Positions 58,018-64,000 of a stretch of 64,000 nt of DNA are shown piece by piece. The stretch is from Phalacrocorax aristotelis (taxonomy: Eukaryota; Chordata; Aves; Suliformes; Phalacrocoracidae): assembly GCF_949628215.1 (NCBI RefSeq), contig NC_134276.1, forward strand, positions 58,992,733 to 59,056,732. The letters are read 5' to 3'. Below the pieces are notes generated by a model. The model had not been told where the DNA came from and did no database searches. It was given only the letters and a program-made list of their open reading frames with translations. Each line of letters starts with the position of its first letter. The first letter of the stretch is position 1. The position numbers were made by a program, and so were the translations under genes.

Positions 58018-58375
58018 AATACGGAACGCCACGTAAAGTAGCGGGAGCTACAGGAGACGCTTCACAAGCACACTGAAAGCACAGGCAGATGAAGGAGTTA
58101 CGGTGGGTAAAGCAGGACGCAATCTCGGGCCACGCCAGCTGCGTTGCAGTGAAGTGCCGCCGCGCTCCCCCCGACCGTCCCCTCGGCCCACCCCTCCCGC
58201 ACAGCGAGGGGGGAACACCGCAGCTACGTCATTCCGCAGCAACCTGCCTGTCCGTCCGCACCCACATGGACACGTACGAAATGTCCGGAGCTGCGAAGGA
58301 CCCGCAGCACTTCAGAGAAAGAGCTGCTTCGTTACTACGTCAAAAGCGTTCTGTGCCATAGCGATCATGCCGTCG
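58018..58375. promoter_or_regulatory. CpG-dense patch between convergent genes
   Basis: I count about 34 CpG in roughly 360 bp, far above the surrounding sequence, with a GC-rich core at 58120-58300 and a CRE-like TACGTCA at 58225-58231. It could be a small CpG island (promoter or enhancer) or a conserved part of a 3' UTR. No transcript start is evident. Confidence 0.45.
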
Positions 58376-60529
58376 TCCTTCAGCAAACTGGTGATCAACT
58401 ACAAAGTGCAACTGCAAGGAAAATTACGTTAAAAAAATAGATTACACATCTGCTACTTATAAAAAGCAAGCCTTCAGTTCAAATGACTGGATATTTTTTA
58501 AACAGTGCGTTAATTTACTGCCTAATCTTGAAATCCCTGACAAATAAGCAGTTCCACTAATTTAAATGTTTGCATAAATAGGGATAGCTTGTCACTTAGT
58601 ATATTCGAGACTGAGTGAAGAAGTACCGCCTGCACAGAACAATCATCAGTGCAACACCATAAGACAGAAACGTTTTTAGCGTGAAACCACCTCTCAAAAA
58701 ATATCCATACGCTTCTTTTTCTTTCCGAACCTGAGGCCGGGCTTCTTTCAAACGAAGCTCCTCTTCTGTTACCAATATAGTTCTGATTTTTAAAGCATCG
58801 ATAGCAAATGATTGTAATTTTACATTCAAGATACAGCACACTTTTTTTCAGCAATTCTCAGTTTAACATCGTCTATATTTAAATTATCTATATGTTACAT
58901 ATAAAAATACACATCTCTACCATAAATGAGGTCCTGTCTTTTTCTAAATTGGCCTTTTGGCCAATCGCCCTGGCTGTAGGTCTCGCTCGTCTTTAAGCTC
59001 CTAAACCAAGGGACACATTCACCAAGGAAGTTCTGCCACAATCGACTCAGAGAAGTAGTTCCTCAGCGTACAGTCCTGGAACGCAACTAAAATGCAACTC
59101 AAAAAAGGTAGCTATAACTTTTTAAACTATTGTGCAGAAACAGACGACTTTAGAATTTCATTTAATTTTCTGATGGATAAATACTTGAGATTCCAGCCAG
59201 CACCGTAAATTTAACTTCCCCACTAGATCTCAGAGTTCCGTGCATTTCCAAGTAGGCTCGCTTTAATTTCAAGTCCTTACATTAACAGGTGACTGGGGGA
59301 AAGCTTCCGTTGATCTATTTATATTTCAAAAGCAAATGCATCTGTTTATTTCCACATGCCGTAACAGCACCTATTTACTGAACGGCTGAACGCTCTACTG
59401 CTGGGGCGTCAGCAGGTAATCGCCCCCTTGCACTGTGCTCGCATGTGCGTTTCACAACAGCAGAGCTGTATTTGATTCCTCAAGGGTGAGCCTATCCTTA
59501 ATGCTTACGAGCACACAATCCACCGTACTTAAAGATGTTCATCAAAGAGGAGTTACAAGCCATGGCTCAAACTTACGCGTTGTTCAATTTACCTTAAATT
59601 TGCTTAGCCACAAAGGACAATCATTACCTCACTACACTGGCAAACGTGTTGTGGGAAAGAATATGGCTACGGGAATGAGCGCACGCAGTCATTTCTTTCA
59701 ACCTGGTCAGAAGTTTCATAGCTCTGTCTGCATGGCTGTTAAATTAAGTACCTGTTAAGTTATTAAATTAATAATTAAGGCTATTAACGTGCATAGAATA
59801 AGGGCTACCATGGTGATGTGAAGTCCTGCAAGGAGACCTCACCAGCTTCTAGAAGGGTTAGAGAACCTGGGTCTTTTTGTACCGGGCCAGGTAGGCGTGC
59901 CTGTACTTTTAAAGTTTTAGTCCTTTCTGTTCCAAAACTCGTATCTATATTTAAAAAAAAACAAAAAACACACCAAACACCAACAGGTAAGTTATCTCAC
60001 TTTCATCCAAATTATAAAATCATCAATTTCTTCATTAAAACAAAGCAAAAATGCTCTCTTAGGTACCAGAATAAGCACCACCTGAATAGACCCTTGGTGA
60101 AACAAACCAAGGTAGAGCTCAGAGTAACACTGCGAAAACGAACGCCGCCTTGTCACCTCCGTGCCTAGCACACACCACTGTTTCCAAGAACTACGAGACC
60201 ATAAGGCAGCTATCTAGGAGCGCCCACAGAACAGTGGAAACTTCAGAATTTCCAAGAAGTAGCTTTTTTTTCCTGGGGAGACAAGTAACTGGACATAGCA
60301 CACGGCACTCAGGCTCAGTTTTGCAGTCTCTCTGTCTAATGTCTAGCACTTTGGGTAAAAGGTGCAGATTTAGGCATCAAGACCGAATACTGAACGTATG
60401 GATAGTTTTTCTTTTACTCTGCAAGACATTCATTTTAATGATAAAATTAAAATTATATAAATGATAGGCATGATGATGAAATATTTGCCACTGTCTCAGA
60501 GCCAACACCTCAATGAGATATTTCAGAAT
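58376..60529. other. Region downstream of STK24, possible long 3' UTR
   Basis: AT-rich sequence. Minus-strand AATAAA hexamers lie at 59350-59345 and, further on, at 57578-57573. Apart from the ORF at 58596 nothing is recognised. Confidence 0.5.
58596..58841 (-). CDS. Unassigned minus-strand ORF with charged helix and hydrophobic segment
   Basis: An 81-residue frame ending in TAA at 58598-58596. The second half is a highly charged stretch (TEEELRLKEARPQVRKEK) followed by a hydrophobic segment (TLKTFLSYGVALMIVLCR) and a basic end, like a tail-anchored or single-pass protein. An AG at 58783-58784 (aaaaatcag) would give an exon 58782-58596 of one base plus 61 codons and stop. Its phase is compatible with the STK24 donor at 63854. 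I cannot name a family. It could be a terminal exon of an unannotated transcript, or chance within a 3' UTR. Confidence 0.3.
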   Translation of the reverse strand: MCCILNVKLQSFAIDALKIRTILVTEEELRLKEARPQVRKEKEAYGYFLRGGFTLKTFLSYGVALMIVLCRRYFFTQSRIY

Positions 60530-61487
60530 AAATGTAGATAATAAAGATTTATTTGTGTGAGCATTCAAACATGTTCAGGTGGAAAAAAAAAAAGGTTGTA
60601 TCTGAATTTCACCACAAACTTCGCAAATATCTATTACTAAAACTGAACAATACAGTGGGTTCAGAATTTGCATTGGCACAATTTAAAACTGAAAACATGA
60701 AAGAGCTCATTCTTCAGGAAAAACAATAATTTAAATTTAAAGCTTTGCGAGACAAGGTGTATTAAATTTAAAACAACCAGAAGTAGTACCATAATTAGAA
60801 AGTTACGCTCAGAATATAGATAAAAAGGAAGAAATACTGGAGGAACAGAATAAAATTGTGTCTTTGCTGAGGTACAGAGAGAAGGTTCCATAGTACGGGA
60901 TTAACTCTTTCAATGGCAAATCCTTCACGTACAAAAAAATCAAACCAAGATTCACTTATCACATAATTCAAAATTTACATGTAATAAAGGCAAGGCAATA
61001 CTCAGTTATGGCCTGTCAAATATTTACCCCACTAACATTATCTACAGAAGCACTTTACCATTTTGTACACAGTGATTCCTTATGCACGTTGAAAGGCTTT
61101 TAGTTAAAAAAAAGACATTATATACACATCTGTACACAATTCCAACAAACAGACTCCATCTCCCAGTGGAATTCTTAAAGCAAGATACCTGAGGTTTCTC
61201 AATATCTTCAATTTCACTATCACAAACCTAAATATACATTTCAGATTTTACAAAAAGACACCTCCCTGGAATATGTGCATTGTCATTAAAAAAAAAAATT
61301 ATAGCTTTCAGGAGCTGGAAAATACTGCCTCCAGCCGAGAGACTTCATTTTCACTCTTGCACGTTTAGGAACGCCCTTCCACCAAAGGACATTCCAGTGA
61401 CTGAGGGGCAGAACAACGTTAGGGCGCGTGCCTTGAGTGCAGACACCGTGGGATCTCTGCTGTCTTAGAAAAGTCAGGAACAATATG
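60530..61487 (-). other. STK24: STK24 3' UTR (inferred minimum)
   Basis: Sequence after the STK24 stop. The first well-supported minus-strand poly(A) signal is AATAAA at 60553-60548, followed by a GT-rich stretch (gaggtgttggctctg) about 40 nt on. Longer forms are possible. Confidence 0.5.
60548..60553 (-). terminator. STK24: Candidate STK24 poly(A) signal (AATAAA)
   Basis: Minus-strand AATAAA with a GT-rich downstream element about 40 nt further; roughly 930 nt after the stop codon. Confidence 0.4.
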
Positions 61488-61524
61488 TCAGTAGGATGCG
61501 GTACTTCCTCCAGCTAGCGAATAT
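61488..61524 (-). CDS. STK24: STK24 last coding exon
   Basis: The acceptor tcctcttcag at 61525-61534 is followed by one base that completes Arg, then YSLAGGSTASY and TGA at 61490-61488. Mammalian STK24 ends in a very similar short Ser/Gly tail. Confidence 0.9.
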
Positions 61525-63990
61525 CTGAAGAGGAAAAGAAATAGTTATCACTGGGACCTTCAGAGCAGTGTTCTACAACAAGCAGCAACTAAAAGTGATT
61601 CCATTTTATGTTATTGAAGTTCCGGCCTTTTTCCTTGCAGAAAAGGAAATATATTTCTATTTTCCTTTCCACTGCTGTCACACTTTAGAGGCAAAAGCTG
61701 AAGAGCTGAACAACATGTAAAATACACCCTATTAGACCACCGCTGCTTTTCTAATGACTAGCAACAACCCGCGCTCAAGTGTGTGACTGAGAAGTATATG
61801 GTGACGAAAGAATTCGGTGTGCTGGGGGCAACATTTTGTGATTCCAACTTTCCTACCTGGCAAGTTTACAGCATAATCTTTCCAAAATATTACTGGGGCA
61901 GGAAAGCCCTGTTTCCTGGTCTAAGCAGATTCTTAAACCATCCAAAGAAAGAAGCACACATTTTAATCACGTTAAGCTTTCGAGAAACATTATAAAACAT
62001 CAGAGATCAGAACTGGAGGAGGAAGGTGCATGGATTCACTCAAGTTTTCAGGCAGATCTTCTGAGGGTCCCGACTAACTCATTCAGACCAACTTAGGAAA
62101 TCCAGTTTTAACCAATCATAACAGGAATGAAAATCTCATTAGAAGCATGTTGTTGAAGAGCCATCTTCAGTAGTTAGCTATCAAACTGAGAGGATATTGC
62201 AAGTGGATGCAATAAATGACTTAATGATGCATATTTCTTGTAGTACTCCAACAGTGGAGGTGGGCACTTCATTTTCTTTGAAGGAGAGAAAAAATATTCA
62301 TAGAGAATGTTTGTTGATGGGTCACATCTGGGTGAACTTCCTCTTATTCCAGGGATGATATTCAGCTACTATGTGATCATGACTTCTTTCACTCACTTTC
62401 TGGAAGGGGTGCTAGTGAATGGCAGGATCCCCTCCTTTAAAGGCTTTTGAACCATTCTGTAGCTCAGTAGGTATCCCTCACGGATAAAGATATTTTTGGA
62501 GCTACTCGACCTCTGAAAAGACAGTTCCTTCTTGTTTGAAGACATTATGACCAAGAAAATCAGCAAACAAACTTGCTGTTGTGACAAGAACAAATAAGAT
62601 CGTCTCCAGCACCCACAAAAGAAGTACCCAGTGGAAAGCCTGTCTCCACATGGTCATTTCCAGCTTCAACTGCAGCATCAAAAGTCTTTGACGTTCCCAG
62701 TTCCAGGAAGGCCCTGTACCAGGCTGATAGAAACTCGACACTGAAATACTGAGCTGATGAAAGACTGGGGTCAATTTTGGAAGCCCTAATGGCAACAGAC
62801 TGAGACAGAAGCTCCAGAAACTCTTTCAAGCCTGCCAGGATCAACTGAAAGGACAACCAGGACATCTGGCATCAAGGAGTGACCTTTTAGCACTACAGAT
62901 GCTGACTGGGCTTCACATTTAACAGCCCAGAAACCAAGAAACATGATTGCTTGCAGATTTCTTGGCATCGATTTTTACTGAATGACAAAATGTCAGCCTG
63001 ACAATCCTCTGCTTTAACTTCAGAGGTGTGAATTCTTAAACTTTACCAAGCTGTGGCTAGAGACAGTGTAAAGGAAACACCTGCTCACAGTGATCTTTTT
63101 CAAGGTAGCAGTTCATGATTAATCATTGCCAGGAGGTTTTTTCTAGTACCAAGCAATCCAACCTGGAAGGTGCAGATTCACAACAGCAGACTCCTGGATT
63201 CTGAAAGTTTGCATTTAAAGCCCCTTCAAACGGTAACTACGAAATTTATATCCCTGATGTTTTCTTGTGTAGCATTTAAAAGAACAGCAAATAGAACGTT
63301 TGTGAAGAATATATTCCTAACCTAGGCTGTTAGAAAGTCTCTTATGAAATTTGGCCTTTTGAAGTAACAAAAAAAACTGGTTTTGGAGGTACAACCAAAA
63401 GGCCATACAGGCTACCTTCAATGAATGAGAAAGGAACCACTTACTATGTGACTGAGAGAAACACAAGCTAACTGAACAGTCCATTTATCAAAGCGGGTAA
63501 AAGAAATTAAGACTGACACAGGGCATCCTCTGCAACACCCAGCCAGATGCCAAGGAAGCGTGAACATCCCTTATAGGAACTGCAAAGGGAAAAGGCTGCC
63601 TGGTCTCATTTGACACACGATATGCACACAAACAGGATGAACGCACATATGGGCTCATCACCTGAAGCTAGAAATTAGAAATGCTGATACAATTAGGGTT
63701 TTTTTAATACTAAGTAAACACAATTGCACAAACTATAAGCACTTTTTTCTTCTATTATAAATAGAAATTAATTATTTCAATTTAACGCTCGTCAAATATT
63801 TGTAGAATAAGATCTGTAATTTTCTGTAGCCCTTAGTGAATTAGTTTCATTACCTCTGAAGCCTCTGCACAAGATGTGACACCATGTTATCTGCAATGCC
63901 TGGACAAGCCTCTTCAGCTAAATAAATAGCCTTTCTCAGTTCTTCTATTGAATCTGTGTTACCACCACACACTTCACTCTTCTCTTTCAA
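61488..63990 (-). CDS. STK24: STK24 (partial, C-terminal two coding exons): MST3 Ste20-type kinase
   Basis: Joined exons 63990-63854 and 61524-61488. The first encodes LKEKSEVCGGNTDSIEEL, RKAIYLAEEACPGIADNM and VSHLVQRLQ. The second completes Arg and adds YSLAGGSTASY and TGA. This is the C-terminal helical segment of GCK-III kinases (STK24, STK25, STK26), which pairs with CCM3/PDCD10 in STRIPAK-type complexes. STK24 is chosen because of the ending YSL-x-GG and because STK24 lies tail-to-tail with FARP1 in other vertebrates. The kinase domain lies beyond the window. Confidence 0.92.
61525..63853 (-). other. STK24: STK24 last intron
   Basis: GT-AG intron on the minus strand. It holds overlapping minus-strand ORFs at 62968-62393 without recognised product. 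Otherwise nothing. Confidence 0.75.
62393..62968 (-). other. Cluster of overlapping minus-strand ORFs, possible decayed element
   Basis: Four overlapping frames on the same strand (62968-62786, 62865-62560, 62795-62502, 62593-62393). Each is protein-like in composition: LKEFLELLSQSVAIRASK and TFDAAVEAGNDHVETG in one, a hydrophobic HWVLLLWVLETILFVLV in another. The pattern suggests a frameshifted old coding element or chance openness. The family is unknown. Confidence 0.25.
63854..63990 (-). CDS. STK24: STK24 penultimate coding exon
   Basis: The acceptor ttcctttcag lies at 64000-63991, exactly at the window edge. The donor is AGAG|gtaatg. The translation runs from LKEKSEV to LVQRLQ and leaves two bases of Arg. 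It contains the E-E-A-C-P-G-I motif of the GCK-III C-terminal dimerisation helices. Confidence 0.95.
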
Positions 63991-64000
63991 CTGAAAGGAA
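63991..64000 (-). other. STK24: STK24 intron end (acceptor)
   Basis: The last ten bases of the window are the minus-strand acceptor ttcctttcag. Confidence 0.85.

Noticed and set aside
62239..62280. Plus-strand peptide YSNSGGG resembling the STK24 C-terminus
   Set aside because: It is on the wrong strand and the preceding AG gives the wrong phase. The real terminal exon (YSLAGGS...) is on the minus strand at 61524-61488.
1..64000. Search for tRNA, rRNA, CRISPR arrays, operons or bacterial insertion sequences
   Set aside because: Nothing of the kind was seen; the window is intron-rich vertebrate DNA.

Overview
The window is nuclear DNA from a vertebrate, most likely a bird. Two CR1 LINE 3' ends carry the avian-type short terminal motif. 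Two solo LTRs belong to a family I associate with neoavian genomes. The gene pair FARP1 -> <- STK24 matches the order on human 13q32. There are no operons, prokaryotic signals or CRISPR arrays. All coding sequence is split into short GT-AG exons.

Plus strand, 518-53237: the 3' three quarters of FARP1 (FERM, RhoGEF and pleckstrin-domain protein 1). Eighteen coding exons join in phase to 2271 nt, or 756 residues plus stop. In order they encode the end of the FERM C-lobe, the FERM-adjacent region, a disordered linker, the DH (RhoGEF) domain, PH1, a linker and PH2. The start codon, promoter and most of the FERM domain lie upstream of the window.

Minus strand, 63990-61488: the last two coding exons of STK24 (MST3 kinase). 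They encode the C-terminal helical segment used for CCM3/PDCD10 pairing, and the stop. The two genes converge. About 8.2 kb separates their stop codons and holds both 3' UTRs, a CpG-dense patch, a G-run cluster and one unexplained membrane-protein-like ORF.

The most notable observation is in the linker exon at 5536. Canonical FARP1 leaves this exon through a poor donor (CAG|gtccag) at 5773. If the donor is not used, the frame stays open for another 340 codons to a stop at 6795. The encoded tail ends with motifs ([22 protein letters not shown]) that match, from memory, the C-terminus of FRMD7, the FERM-only paralogue that has no DH-PH module. The window therefore appears to encode two FARP1 products: a RhoGEF, and a FRMD7-like FERM protein made by exon read-through and intronic polyadenylation.

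Repeats: CR1 copies at 14786-15315 (+) and 51275-52082 (-); solo LTRs at 32137-32735 and 35008-35577, the second with a perfect 5-bp target duplication; a ~110-bp dispersed repeat at 50258 and 57353; a degenerate tandem region near 4130-4600; and scattered microsatellites. The remaining intronic sequence shows nothing I can name.
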